This document shows positions 27,051 to 34,863 of a stretch of 52,475 bases of DNA, one piece after another (the stretch's first letter is position 1; every line of letters starts with the position of its first letter). A model generated the notes under the pieces. The model did not search any database. It was given only the letters and a program-made list of their open reading frames with translations, and had not been told where the DNA came from. Origin of the DNA: Bacillus gaemokensis (GTDB taxonomy: Bacteria > Bacillota > Bacilli > Bacillales > Bacillaceae_G); contig NZ_LTAQ01000070.1 in the NCBI RefSeq assembly GCF_001590835.1, positions 147,088 through 199,562 on the forward strand, read 5' to 3'. The position numbers were made by a program, and so were the translations under genes.

Positions 27051-28217
27051 TTGATAAAAAACCCCAAGGTTTTAATATTAACTGCACATTATGGTAACGG
27101 TCATGTGCAAGTAGCAAAAACATTAGAACAAACATTTCGTCAAAAAGGAATTGAAGATGTGATTGTTTGTGATCTATTTGGAGAGTCGCATCCGGTCATA
27201 ACGGATATTACAAAATATTTGTATTTAAAAAGTTATACAATAGGAAAAGAGTTATATCGTTTGTTTTATTACGGTGTAGAAAAGATTTATGATAAGAAGA
27301 TCGCATCGTGGTACGCAAACTTTGGGAGAAAACGTTTAAAAGCACTCTTACATGCGGAAAAACCAGATATTGTGATTAATACATTTCCGATTATTGCTGT
27401 ACCAGAATTGAAAAAACAAACAGGTTTTTCAATTCCTGTTTATAATGTGCTAACAGATTTTTGTTTGCATAAAATATGGATTCATCGTGAAGTAGATCGT
27501 TATTTTGTTGCAACGGATCATGTGAAAAAAGTAATGGTTGAAATTGGTGTGCCTTCAGAACAAATTGTAGAAACAGGGATTCCAATTCGTAAAAACTTCG
27601 AGTTAACTATGAATCCAGAAATCATATATAATAAATATCAGTTATCTCGTGAGAAAAAGATTTTACTTATTGTAGCAGGGGCTCACGGTGTATTAGGAAA
27701 TGTAAAGGAATTATGTCAATCATTTATGTCAGTTCCTAATCTACAAGTAGCTGTTGTATGCGGGAAAAATGATATTTTAAAACAGGAATTGTTAGGACTA
27801 CAGGAGCAGAGTCCTGAGGCGTTAAAAGTATTTGGTTATGTAGAAAATATTGATGAGTTATTCCGCGTTACCTCTTGTATGATTACGAAGCCCGGAGGCA
27901 TTACGTTAAGTGAAGCAGCAGCTTTACAAGTACCTGTCATTTTATACAAACCTGTACCAGGGCAAGAAAATGAAAATGCACTGTATTTTGAGAAAAAAGG
28001 AGCTGCGATTGTAGTTCGCGAAGATGCTGAGATTTTTGTGAAAACTGAAGGTCTATTACAGGATGACATGAAGCTTTTACAAATGAAAGAAGCAATGAGA
28101 AGTATTTATCGTCCAGAACCCGCCTGTCATATTGTGGATACAATTTTAGAAGAAAATTATGCACAGTCAAATCATATACCAATTAAGTCACCGGCTCTTG
28201 CTCAATCTTTTACGTAA
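27051..28217 (+). CDS. ugtP: Processive diacylglycerol beta-glucosyltransferase
   Basis: The 388-residue enzyme is a GT28-type glycosyltransferase that moves glucose from UDP-glucose to diacylglycerol, giving the diglucosyl-diacylglycerol anchor of lipoteichoic acid. The N-terminal glycine motif is [16 protein letters not shown]. Matches to B. subtilis UgtP, from memory, run throughout: [52 protein letters not shown], and [15 protein letters not shown] with [15 protein letters not shown]. In B. subtilis UgtP also inhibits FtsZ in rich medium, linking nutrition to cell size. The start is TTG at 27051, six nt after AGGAGTGG. It is monocistronic. Confidence 0.93.
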   Translation: MIKNPKVLILTAHYGNGHVQVAKTLEQTFRQKGIEDVIVCDLFGESHPVITDITKYLYLKSYTIGKELYRLFYYGVEKIYDKKIASWYANFGRKRLKALLHAEKPDIVINTFPIIAVPELKKQTGFSIPVYNVLTDFCLHKIWIHREVDRYFVATDHVKKVMVEIGVPSEQIVETGIPIRKNFELTMNPEIIYNKYQLSREKKILLIVAGAHGVLGNVKELCQSFMSVPNLQVAVVCGKNDILKQELLGLQEQSPEALKVFGYVENIDELFRVTSCMITKPGGITLSEAAALQVPVILYKPVPGQENENALYFEKKGAAIVVREDAEIFVKTEGLLQDDMKLLQMKEAMRSIYRPEPACHIVDTILEENYAQSNHIPIKSPALAQSFT

Positions 28218-28221
28218 TGTG

Positions 28222-28254
28222 AAACCCTCTTTTCTATTTTGAAAGGGGGGTTTT
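28222..28254 (+). terminator. Terminator after ugtP
   Basis: AAACCCTCTTT pairs with AAAGGGGGGTTT, followed by T residues. Confidence 0.8.
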
Positions 28255-28259
28255 GTTAT

Positions 28260-28451
28260 TTATCCACAAGAGAATTAGCTTTCAATAGAGAGTAAAATCA
28301 GAATATTAACAATGATATCCACACTATCCACAATTTTCAGAAAAAATATCCACAAATCAAATATTCTATATGTGATTAAATCCATAATTATCCTCAATAA
28401 CGGTTGAATTTATACACAATTCTATTAATTCTGTGGATAAAGTTTTCCACA
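28260..28451. promoter_or_regulatory. Cluster of seven DnaA-box-like sites
   Basis: Within 192 bp of AT-rich, gene-free DNA lie two perfect TTATCCACA boxes (28260-28268 on plus; 28432-28440 on minus), one TTATACACA (28410-28418) and four one-mismatch boxes: ATATCCACA (28315), CTATCCACA (28324), ATATCCACA (28346) and TTTTCCACA (28443), all on plus. It could titrate DnaA, as the DnaA-box clusters of B. subtilis do. No gene for a replication initiator is near, so I do not regard it as an origin. Confidence 0.75.
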
Positions 28452-28453
28452 GA

Positions 28454-28483
28454 AAAAGATCCCTTCTCAAGTAGGGATCTTTT
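28454..28483 (-). terminator. Terminator after yfhE
   Basis: AAAAGATCCCT and AGGGATCTTTT enclose an 8-nt loop, just past the yfhE stop on the minus strand. Confidence 0.85.
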
Positions 28484-28490
28484 CATATAA

Positions 28491-28610
28491 TTATACGCCT
28501 TTTGGATGATAACCAGCTGCACGGTCCGCTTTTTTAAATTCTTTTTGATAGAGAACTTCTTGTGTACTAGATAATGTGTTTCTTGCTTTTTCACGCTTCC
28601 TTTTATCCAT
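28491..28610 (-). CDS. yfhE: YfhE family small protein
   Basis: The 39-residue protein, starting MDKRKREKARNTLSSTQEVL, ends YQKEFKKADRAAGYHPKGV, closely matching the short YfhE family as I remember it. The start ATG at 28610 follows GAGGTGAATGATA on the minus strand. Its position next to the acetyltransferase and yfhF matches the yfh block. The function is unknown. It is short enough to be missed by standard gene finding. Confidence 0.8.
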   Translation of the reverse strand: MDKRKREKARNTLSSTQEVLYQKEFKKADRAAGYHPKGV

Positions 28611-28791
28611 TATCATTCACCTCGTATTATAAAGTCACTATCTATCGTTTCCAATGGTATGAGGTGATATACATAATAAAATCGTATTGTTAATTTTCTA
28701 TAGTTAGTTCAAGTGAATCATTCTATCAATGATTTTGGATGAATCAGGAGAAATGTATAATGCCAAAAATCAAACTTTATTTCACATGAAC

Positions 28792-29349
28792 TTACGCTTC
28801 TTTTAAGTGATGTGTATCTTGGAATGTAGTGTCACGCATTGTTGCAAGTGTATATTGATCTTTTGAAATTTCATATAAATTATATACTTCCTCGTTTGCA
28901 TTAATTTGATCATAAACAACTTTTCTTGTTTCATTTGCTAGGTTTACATATTGAATCTTTTCAGCAGCTTTAATAGAGCGAATGTTTACTTTACGAATGC
29001 GCATAAAGATTGTTTCAATATCTAATTCATAGAAAAGTTCACTGAAAAAAGCATCTTTGGCTAATTTATTATAACCCTGGCCATGATATGGTTTGCCAAG
29101 CCATGTACCAAGAAACCCAGCCTTTTCTTGCACATCAAATAAAGTAATCGTGCCGATGGGGTTTCCCCATTCATCTAAAATTGTACGTGAAATCAATTCA
29201 CCACGCTCTTCGGCTTCAATTGTTTGTTTTGTTAGAAATAAAAATTCTTCGTATGAATAAGCCTTTTGACGCACAAAAGGGAAGACAGCTGGATCCACCA
29301 TTAAATCGTATAGAACGTGGCTGTCGTGTAAGTCGCGTTTTTTTAACAT
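28792..29349 (-). CDS. GNAT-family N-acetyltransferase
   Basis: The 185-residue protein has the RimJ/RimL-type GNAT fold that moves acetyl groups from acetyl-CoA to an amine. Family features are the N-terminal LHDSHVLYDLMVDPAVFPFV, the central strand GNPIGTITLFDV, the acetyl-CoA loop WLGKPYHGQGYNKLAKDAF, and NIRSIKAAEKIQYV near the end. The substrate is unknown. The ATG follows GAGGAGGAGTTAGT. Its leader is remarkable: promoter, hairpin, tRNA-like fold and an overlapping terminator lie between 29381 and 29580. That layout suggests expression is controlled by attenuation, possibly sensing charging or protein binding of the tRNA-like RNA. Confidence 0.8.
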   Translation of the reverse strand: MLKKRDLHDSHVLYDLMVDPAVFPFVRQKAYSYEEFLFLTKQTIEAEERGELISRTILDEWGNPIGTITLFDVQEKAGFLGTWLGKPYHGQGYNKLAKDAFFSELFYELDIETIFMRIRKVNIRSIKAAEKIQYVNLANETRKVVYDQINANEEVYNLYEISKDQYTLATMRDTTFQDTHHLKEA

Positions 29350-29380
29350 ACTAACTCCTCCTCACATGAGGGTAGCATGA

Positions 29381-29438
29381 CGAAAAAACACCCACCCTCG
29401 AAATTTTTATATCAATCTTTAAAAAATTTCGGGGTGGG
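29381..29438 (-). terminator. Intrinsic terminator overlapping the tRNA-like fold
   Basis: On the minus strand CCCACCCCGAAATTTTT (29438-29422) pairs with AAAAATTTCGAGGGTGGG (29408-29391), 17 bp with one bulged A and a 13-nt loop, followed by TGTTTTTT. The first nine bases of its 5' arm are the T-arm and acceptor 3' strands of the tRNA-like element, so the two cannot form together. Confidence 0.85.
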
Positions 29439-29494
29439 AATCGAACCCACTAGAACCAGTCTATAACGCTGGTGGCGCACCATTTGCCTTCCCC
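29430..29494 (-). ncRNA. tRNA-like RNA in the acetyltransferase leader
   Basis: The 65-nt minus-strand segment folds as a short tRNA. The acceptor is GGGG (29494-29491) with CCCC (29434-29431); the D-like arm is GGC-9 nt-GCC; the anticodon arm is CCAG...CTGG with a C-A mismatch and loop GTTATAG (anticodon UAU if canonical); the T arm is TGGG-TTCGATT-CCCA. The T loop is canonical. The acceptor is too short for a normal tRNA and no CCA is encoded. The B. cereus group is reported to have a tRNA-like small RNA, tRNA(Other), that can be lysylated; from memory this may be it, but I cannot confirm identity. It is preceded by its own promoter. Confidence 0.65.
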
Positions 29495-29496
29495 AT

Positions 29497-29536
29497 TAAT
29501 CAATTTGAAAGGAACAATCACGACACAAATTGATTA
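29497..29536 (-). promoter_or_regulatory. 5' leader hairpin before the tRNA-like element
   Basis: TAATCAATTTG and CAAATTGATTA form an 11-bp perfect stem with an 18-nt loop. It ends two nucleotides before the acceptor GGGG of the tRNA-like fold. Confidence 0.7.
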
Positions 29537-29550
29537 TGGTTTCATTCAGT

Positions 29551-29580
29551 TTATAATCGTATAATACTGTATCTAGTCAA
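29551..29580 (-). promoter_or_regulatory. Sigma-A promoter of the tRNA-like leader
   Basis: TTGACT (29580-29575) and TTATAA (29556-29551) are separated by 18 bp on the minus strand. The -35 box starts 10 nt after the stop codon of the upstream amidohydrolase gene. Transcription would start near 29544. Confidence 0.6.
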
Positions 29581-29589
29581 AAAAATAAA

Positions 29590-30720
29590 CTAGTTTTTTT
29601 TATTTTTTTTGTAAATTATTTTTCCATCAATCATAGTTAGTACGGGCTTGGATAAGTAATGAAATGGATGATGAGTCCATAAAACAAGATCAGCATCTTT
29701 TCCTGCTTCAATACTACCAATTCTTTTCTCTAAACGTAAATTTCGAGCTGGGAGAATTGTAATACCTTCTAGTGCAATTTTCTCATCTAATCCTTCCCTG
29801 ACAGCGATGGCTGCACAAACATTTAAATATTGGATTGGCGTATAAGGATGGTCTGTTGTGATCGAAACTTCTATCCCATGTTTTGATAAATTATGGTATG
29901 TAACCCATGACTTATTTTTTAATTCGATTTTTGAACGACGTGTAAGGGTTGGACCAACAGAGACCTTTAAGTTGTGCTTGGCGAGCTCGTTTACAATGAA
30001 GTGTCCTTCTGTACAATGTTCAATACGTAAATCAAGATTGAATTCTTTTGCAAAGCGAAGGGCCGAACTAATGTCATCAGCGCGATGTGCATGAATACGT
30101 ACAGGGATTTCACGGCGCAGTGCTTTTAGAATAGGAAGCATTCGAAAATCAGCATCGTTTCCATAGTGTTGTGCTTCATAGAAAGATTCGCGAAGTAAAC
30201 CCATAATGCCCATACGAGTAATGGATTCTTTTGTGCCATTACTGTGAACACGTTTTGGATTTTCTCCAAAGGCAATTTTTAAGCCGGCGGGTTCTTGAAT
30301 AATCATATGATCGATACAAGTTCCAGCAGTTTTAACTACACATGTGGTACCACCGATAATATTTTGACTTCCTGGCATAACATGGACAGTTGTAATCCCG
30401 TTTTGAACAGCATCTTGAAAAGCGATATCAAAAGGATGGATGCCGTCTAAAGAGCGGATATGTGGTGTTAATACTTCAGATGTTTCATTAGCATCATTTC
30501 CTGCCCATCCAGTCCCTTCATCATATAGTCCAAGGTGAGTATGCACATCGATAAATCCCGGTAGAAGGTGAAGAGCTTTTGCGTTAATAACGGTCATATC
30601 TTGAGTCGGCTCAATATGTGGTTGTACAGCAGTAATTTTTTCTTGTGTAACTAATACATCTCCTTGAAACTTTGGAGAGGTAATAGGATATACAATGGCT
30701 TGCTTGAGTAGTATTTTCAT
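29590..30720 (-). CDS. Amidohydrolase-family metal-dependent hydrolase
   Basis: The 376-residue cytoplasmic protein has the amidohydrolase TIM barrel with metal ligands in order: DVHTHLG (about residues 58-64), RIHAHRADD, RIEHCTEGH and ITTDHPY. The C-terminal part IGSIEAGKDADLVLW is typical of imidazolonepropionase/dihydroorotase relatives. The substrate is unknown. Its ATG at 30720 has only a weak upstream purine tract. It has no obvious terminator before the promoter of the acetyltransferase leader, so readthrough is possible. A bcr1-like repeat lies just upstream. Confidence 0.8.
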   Translation of the reverse strand: MKILLKQAIVYPITSPKFQGDVLVTQEKITAVQPHIEPTQDMTVINAKALHLLPGFIDVHTHLGLYDEGTGWAGNDANETSEVLTPHIRSLDGIHPFDIAFQDAVQNGITTVHVMPGSQNIIGGTTCVVKTAGTCIDHMIIQEPAGLKIAFGENPKRVHSNGTKESITRMGIMGLLRESFYEAQHYGNDADFRMLPILKALRREIPVRIHAHRADDISSALRFAKEFNLDLRIEHCTEGHFIVNELAKHNLKVSVGPTLTRRSKIELKNKSWVTYHNLSKHGIEVSITTDHPYTPIQYLNVCAAIAVREGLDEKIALEGITILPARNLRLEKRIGSIEAGKDADLVLWTHHPFHYLSKPVLTMIDGKIIYKKNKKN

Positions 30721-30781
30721 AAATACCTCATTTCCATTGGCTGATAATATTTTAAATTAATAAAGAGAATAATGTAAAAGA

Positions 30782-30893
30782 TTTATCCTGATATTCAAGG
30801 GTAGTAGTGTCTTCATCTTCATGATTTAGAAAAGGCAAGATGTTAGGTGGAGAATAATCTACCTATAAAATCCTGATTAGAGTTTCACTTTAT
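30782..30893 (+). repeat. bcr1-like repeat, copy 3 (degenerate, short)
   Basis: TTTAT at both ends encloses a decayed version of the pattern: TCATGATTTAGAAAAGGCAA, GTTAGGTGGAGAATAATCTA and CCTATAAAATCCTGATTAGAG match copy 2 base by base in part. The end GAGTTTCACTTTAT matches the expected right end. It lies between the amidohydrolase and yfhF genes. Confidence 0.6.
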
Positions 30894-30903
30894 GTTAGAA
30901 GTA

Positions 30904-31812
30904 CTACAGTGTATGCGATACAATATTTTGTAATGCATGCTTTAATGTGGGAAAAGAATATTGGTATCCATGTTGTATTGCTTTTTCGGGTAATACATGT
31001 TGTCCTTGTAACACAAGCATACTCATTTCTCCCAGTAAAGCATGTAGTGCGAATGCTGGAACGGGAAGCCAATGTGGGCGATGTGTGATATTTGAAAGTG
31101 TTTTTCCGAAATCTTTCATTATTATAGGTTCTGGAGCAGTAATATTAAGAGGGCCTTCTATTTCTTTCGTTTGTATAGCAAAGTCGATCATACGAATAGC
31201 ATCATCTAGATGAATCCAAGAGAGCCATTGATTACCAGAACCAATTCTTCCACCAATATATAATTGATAGGGAAGTAACATTTTAGGAAAGGCGCCTCCT
31301 TCTTTTCCTAAAACGACTCCAAAGCGTGTATAGACGGTTCTAATTCCAAGAAAATTAGCATGAGCAGCTTCTGCTTCCCATAAACTTACTGTGGTTGCTA
31401 AGAAATCACTCCCATGTTCTCTATTCTGTTCAGTGAAAATTTTTTCTCTAGATGTCCCATAATAGCCAATAGCACTAGCGTTAATAAAAGTGTGGGGTTT
31501 TGTTTGTAATGTCTGTAATTGTCTAATTAGCCCTTTGGTGGTGTGAAGGCGGCTTGTTACAATACTATCTTTTTGCGCTTTGGTCCATCGACCGTTATTA
31601 ATAGATTCCCCAGCTAGATTCACAACGACATCAATAGAATTGAGCGGAAATGTATGTGAATTGGCATCCCATTGTACGTGTTGGATGTTAGAATCAGGGG
31701 CATTTTTGTTTATTTGCCGGGTAAGAATATAAATTGTATGTCCTTTTAGGCTTAAAAATTTAGCTAATTGTTTACCAATAAAACCAGTCCCTCCAGAAAT
31801 CGCGATTTTCAA
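30904..31812 (-). CDS. yfhF: NAD-binding epimerase-like protein, YfhF/SDR39U1
   Basis: The 302-residue protein is a short-chain dehydrogenase-like fold of the SDR39U1 (TIGR01777) family. The NAD(P) site is ISGGTGFIGKQLAKFL at the N terminus, with VNLAGESINNGRWTKAQK and INASAIGYYGTSREKIFTE following, and the C-terminal DUF1731-like end PHWLPVPAFALHALLGEMSM with VLPEKAIQHGYQYSFPTLKH. The cellular role is unknown. I place the start at TTG 31812, after GGGGGATTTCCT on the minus strand; the upstream ATG at 31860 has no such site. It is divergent from recX, with 82 bp between the starts. Confidence 0.88.
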   Translation of the reverse strand: MKIAISGGTGFIGKQLAKFLSLKGHTIYILTRQINKNAPDSNIQHVQWDANSHTFPLNSIDVVVNLAGESINNGRWTKAQKDSIVTSRLHTTKGLIRQLQTLQTKPHTFINASAIGYYGTSREKIFTEQNREHGSDFLATTVSLWEAEAAHANFLGIRTVYTRFGVVLGKEGGAFPKMLLPYQLYIGGRIGSGNQWLSWIHLDDAIRMIDFAIQTKEIEGPLNITAPEPIIMKDFGKTLSNITHRPHWLPVPAFALHALLGEMSMLVLQGQHVLPEKAIQHGYQYSFPTLKHALQNIVSHTL

Positions 31813-31894
31813 AGGAAATCCCCCTTCATTATATATATTCATGAAAAGTAAAATTGTCACGTAACTATGTTAAAATAGTAGCGAGGTGAAGAAT

Positions 31895-32707
31895 ATGGCT
31901 GTCATTACAAAAGTAGAAGTGCAAAAACGAACGAAAGAACGATTTAATATTTATATTGATAGAGGACAAGGTGAAGAATACGGGTTTAGTGTGAATCAAG
32001 TAGTCTTAATCAAGTACGGGTTGCAGAAGGGTTTAGAAATTGATGAAGTAGAGTTAGGCAATATTTTGTACAATGAAGAAGTACAAAAAGCATATTTGCA
32101 AGCAATTTCCTATTTATCTTATCAAATGAGGACGAAACAGGAAGTGGCAGAATATTTGCAAAAAAAAGAAACCGGACAAGCCATCATCTCTGAAGTTGTT
32201 TCAAAATTATTACATGATCGCTATATTAATGATAAAGAGTATGCAATTTCGTACGTGCGAACTCATAGTAACGTGAATCAAAAGGGACCGACTGTTATTA
32301 GGCGGGAACTTCTCGGTAAAGGTGTTCAAGAGGTAATTATTACTCATAGTTTACAAGAGTATTCGAAAGAAAAGCAAATCGAAAATGCCTTTGCAATTGT
32401 AGAGAAAAAGAAAAAGTCCTATCAAAAGCATTCTTTTTTACAAATGAAGCAAAAATTAGAAGAGATGCTAGTTCGTAAAGGATATCTTCGGGATGTAATT
32501 CAAATTTGTTTAGAAGAATTGAAAGATGAAAAGGATCATTCGCAGCAGTTGGAAGCTTTGATACATCATGGGAATAAATATCATGAGAAGTATAAAAAGC
32601 ATGATGGATGGATGTATGAAAATAAGATGAAACAAGCATTATACCGAAAAGGGTTTTCTATTGATGAAATAGAGACCTTCCTACAAATGAAATGTGAAGA
32701 GGGATGA
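31895..32707 (+). CDS. recX: Recombination regulator RecX
   Basis: The 270-residue protein is a RecX-type modulator of RecA filaments. Tandem three-helix repeats are visible: AYLQAISYLSYQMRTKQEVA, VVSKLLHDRYINDKEYAISY, the long ENAFAIVEKKKKSYQKHSFL, and a last repeat with KMKQALYRKGFSIDEIETFL. I start at ATG 31895, six nt after GAGGTG; the upstream GTG 31886 lies in that site. It ends six nt before yfhH and the two form an operon. Confidence 0.9.
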   Translation: MAVITKVEVQKRTKERFNIYIDRGQGEEYGFSVNQVVLIKYGLQKGLEIDEVELGNILYNEEVQKAYLQAISYLSYQMRTKQEVAEYLQKKETGQAIISEVVSKLLHDRYINDKEYAISYVRTHSNVNQKGPTVIRRELLGKGVQEVIITHSLQEYSKEKQIENAFAIVEKKKKSYQKHSFLQMKQKLEEMLVRKGYLRDVIQICLEELKDEKDHSQQLEALIHHGNKYHEKYKKHDGWMYENKMKQALYRKGFSIDEIETFLQMKCEEG

Positions 32708-32713
32708 GGAAAT

Positions 32714-33034
32714 ATGATGAATATGCCAAAGCGCTATAGTGAGATGACACCGCATGAGCTTAGGGAGGAAATTGGCATTTTAAAAGAACAGGCTGTGAAG
32801 GCAGAACAGCTTGGTATTGTGAATGAATTTGATGTATTAATGAGAAAAATGGCAATGGCTCGTGCTTATATGATCGATATAAATAAATTTCAGATCGGTG
32901 AAACGTATGAACTTATAGAAGAACCTGGTGTATTATTTACGATTACGTATTTCAATGGGGTATTTGCTTGGGGGCATAAGATAAATAATGATGAAGAAAT
33001 AGGAATTCCAATCTCATTGTTGCAAGAAAAATGA
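32714..33034 (+). CDS. yfhH: YfhH family protein (DUF1811)
   Basis: The 106-residue protein begins with an amphipathic helix (MPKRYSEMTPHELREEIGIL) and helical segment EFDVLMRKMAMARAYMIDIN, followed by a beta barrel-like part (FQIGETYELIEEPGVLFTIT) ending in WGHKINNDEEIGIPISL. This is the YfhH family layout. The function is unknown. It starts after GAGGAAAT and could begin at 32714 or 32717. It is downstream of recX in the same operon. Confidence 0.85.
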   Translation: MMNMPKRYSEMTPHELREEIGILKEQAVKAEQLGIVNEFDVLMRKMAMARAYMIDINKFQIGETYELIEEPGVLFTITYFNGVFAWGHKINNDEEIGIPISLLQEK

Positions 33035-33063
33035 AAACCAGAGAGTGAATTTCTCTGGTTTTC
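33033..33063. terminator. Terminator after yfhH
   Basis: GAAAACCAGAGA and TCTCTGGTTTTC form a 12-bp stem. It can serve the convergent YpzG-type gene too. Confidence 0.8.
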
Positions 33064-33096
33064 ACCTTTGGTAGGCGTTAAAGGAGATAGGAGATA

Positions 33097-33249
33097 CTAA
33101 ATTTGGCGTTTTCTCATTTCATTCGCCAATATAATGAGAGACTGGGTTTGTTGCGTTTGTCCATTTACTTGTGCTTTCGCATGTTTCGGACGTGCCCACG
33201 TAGGATTAAATAATTCAGAACGACGGTCTAAATGATTACGATAGCTCAT
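33097..33249 (-). CDS. YpzG-like small protein
   Basis: The 50-residue protein starts MSYRNHLDRRSELFNPTWAR and ends SLIILANEMRKRQI, matching the YpzG-type family as I remember it. The start follows GAGGTGATAAAG on the minus strand. It lies next to sspK and is probably expressed during sporulation. It is small and basic; the function is unknown. Confidence 0.75.
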   Translation of the reverse strand: MSYRNHLDRRSELFNPTWARPKHAKAQVNGQTQQTQSLIILANEMRKRQI

Positions 33250-33307
33250 CTTTATCACCTCGTGTAGGAAGTTAATTGAAATAACCTGTATAAATGGACT
33301 ACTTGTG

Positions 33308-33466
33308 TTACTCTTCCTGCTGATTTGCAGCACGCATACGTTCCTGTGGGTGCGTGTTAATCGTGCCGTTAGGTCTTTTCGAAGCAAAACGAGATTTTGC
33401 TTTCGGTTGACCTTCGATTTTGCTGTTGTTTTTTGACTCAGACCAAAATTCGGCTTGTCTACCCAA
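33308..33466 (-). CDS. sspK: Small acid-soluble spore protein K
   Basis: The 52-residue protein contains [20 protein letters not shown] and [20 protein letters not shown], the SspK pattern. SspK is a minor forespore protein of the mature spore. The start is TTG at 33466, eight nt after AGGGGGG on the minus strand, so the standard length results. It lies between the YpzG-like gene and yfhJ, as expected for this block. Confidence 0.9.
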   Translation of the reverse strand: MGRQAEFWSESKNNSKIEGQPKAKSRFASKRPNGTINTHPQERMRAANQQEE

Positions 33467-33586
33467 GAAGAACGCCCCCCTCATTATAAAGTGATACTTG
33501 TTAAGAAGTATCACTTATAGAATGTGTAATGTAGAAGAAAATATCCTTTGAAAATAAAATAAAGAAGTGAATAAAAGGAGAAATAA

Positions 33587-33856
33587 ATGATGAATGATAG
33601 GTATGAAACATTAACAAAAGAATTACTTGAAAAAAATAGCTTTCTTTCTTATTCCCAGGCACGTGCATGGATTGAGTTATTGTGGGAAGATTTCCAGACG
33701 ACATACGCAAAGTCTGGGCGTTATCAAGGTGAAGAAATGACGGAACAAATAGTCAGAACATGGATTCATAATCATGGTGAACGTCTTCATGAAATTCGAA
33801 CAAGCAATCCTAAATATAGTCATTTGATTAATCAAGATGATCATTTAAAGCATTAA
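33587..33856 (+). CDS. yfhJ: YfhJ family protein (WVELL)
   Basis: The 89-residue protein has the signature ARAWIELLWEDFQTTYAKSG, with the W-x-ELL core of the YfhJ family, and a conserved end IHNHGERLHEIRTSNPKY. It starts after AAAGGAGAAATA at 33587 or 33590. It is divergent from sspK. The function is unknown. Confidence 0.85.
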   Translation: MMNDRYETLTKELLEKNSFLSYSQARAWIELLWEDFQTTYAKSGRYQGEEMTEQIVRTWIHNHGERLHEIRTSNPKYSHLINQDDHLKH

Positions 33857-33884
33857 AAAAGCGACCTCTTTTGGTCGCTTTTTT
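33855..33884. terminator. Bidirectional terminator between yfhJ and yfhP
   Basis: AAAAAAGCGACC and GGTCGCTTTTTT enclose a 6-nt loop. It serves both convergent genes. Confidence 0.9.
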
Positions 33885-34863
33885 AATGTGGAACCAATTC
33901 CAACTTTTTACGCAGTTTTTCTTCACTAAAAATCCAACCCGTATAAGAACTAATAATATTTAAATTTTGATCTAGCTGGACGATTGCGACGAAAGGATAA
34001 TAATCTTTACTACGATAGCGTAAATCAATGAAACGGACTTCATAGTAGTTGTCATAATCGAAAATATCCCAGCGATATACGGGCGAAAAAGATAAAAAGG
34101 CTGAAATATTTTCATCTTGCTGTGCTGCTTGCATAATTTCATTATTCGGAAGTGGAATGCGGTTAAATTTGTCATACACCATAATGTGTCCACGATGCCA
34201 GCGAGCGACATAGTAATGTTCTTTTGTAACAATTGCTAAATGGTAGTGATAAAATCGATAAGAAGGAGAAATAATGATTTTTTCTACATTTTTAAACCGT
34301 TTATATACTACGCTTTTAACATTTTGTCGCATTATGATACGACCGATATAGTAGACAAACATTAATATATACGCAGCTAAGGCAGTATATCCTTTATGAG
34401 AACCGACAAGCATGCATGCAATAGCAAGTATATGGATAAAGAAGATAACGGCGTCAAAAGTATTAATGACACCGAGTGCTACCCATTTTCTTGTAAAGGG
34501 ACGCAATGCTTGTGTACCATAGGCATTGAAAATATCAACAAACACATGAAGAAAGACGGCAATAAATGACCAAAGTAGTAGATGAAGATATGGAGCTTCG
34601 GAAAAGAAGGCAAAAGCAATTCCACTTATAAGAAATGACCAAAGAATAACGGCAGGAATGGAATGAGTAATTCCGCGATGATTTCGTATATATTTTGCAT
34701 TATTACGTAATTTTAAGACAGTATCAATATCAGGAATATTGGAGCCAGCAATCGTTGCAAGCATAACTGCTTGTGGTCCGAAATCACTTTGACTAATGGC
34801 TGGATCTAAAGTTGCTAAACCACCTAATGTGACCCCCATAACAAGGTGAGTGGCTGTGTCCAT
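33883..34863 (-). CDS. yfhP: YfhP, metal-dependent hydrolase-like membrane protein (DUF457)
   Basis: The 326-residue protein has an N-terminal YdjM/DUF457-type membrane domain: MDTATHLVMGVTLGGLATLD with the histidine of the motif, GSNIPDIDTVLKLRNNAKYI, HRGITHSIPAVILW and HVFVDIFNAYGTQALRPFT. These His/Asp motifs suggest metal-dependent hydrolysis. Several transmembrane helices follow, then a soluble C-terminal part of about 130 residues. The start ATG at 34863 follows GGAGGTGTATTTTC. B. subtilis yfhP is described as affecting yfhQ/yfhR-type genes; I do not infer function from that. Confidence 0.85.
   Translation of the reverse strand: MDTATHLVMGVTLGGLATLDPAISQSDFGPQAVMLATIAGSNIPDIDTVLKLRNNAKYIRNHRGITHSIPAVILWSFLISGIAFAFFSEAPYLHLLLWSFIAVFLHVFVDIFNAYGTQALRPFTRKWVALGVINTFDAVIFFIHILAIACMLVGSHKGYTALAAYILMFVYYIGRIIMRQNVKSVVYKRFKNVEKIIISPSYRFYHYHLAIVTKEHYYVARWHRGHIMVYDKFNRIPLPNNEIMQAAQQDENISAFLSFSPVYRWDIFDYDNYYEVRFIDLRYRSKDYYPFVAIVQLDQNLNIISSYTGWIFSEEKLRKKLELVPH

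Noticed and set aside
26879-27097. 72-codon reading frame upstream of ugtP
   Set aside because: It has no Shine-Dalgarno sequence, overlaps the ugtP start, and has no recognisable features.
28260-28451. Replication origin of a plasmid or prophage
   Set aside because: No initiator, partition or phage gene lies nearby; the surroundings are conserved chromosomal genes, so a DnaA-titrating cluster is the better reading.
29430-29494. Ordinary tRNA-Ile(UAU) gene
   Set aside because: The acceptor stem is only 4-5 bp, there is no CCA, the anticodon stem has a mismatch, and a terminator overlaps its 3' end.
29858-30094. Reading frame opposite the amidohydrolase gene
   Set aside because: It is a shadow of a clear gene and has atypical composition.
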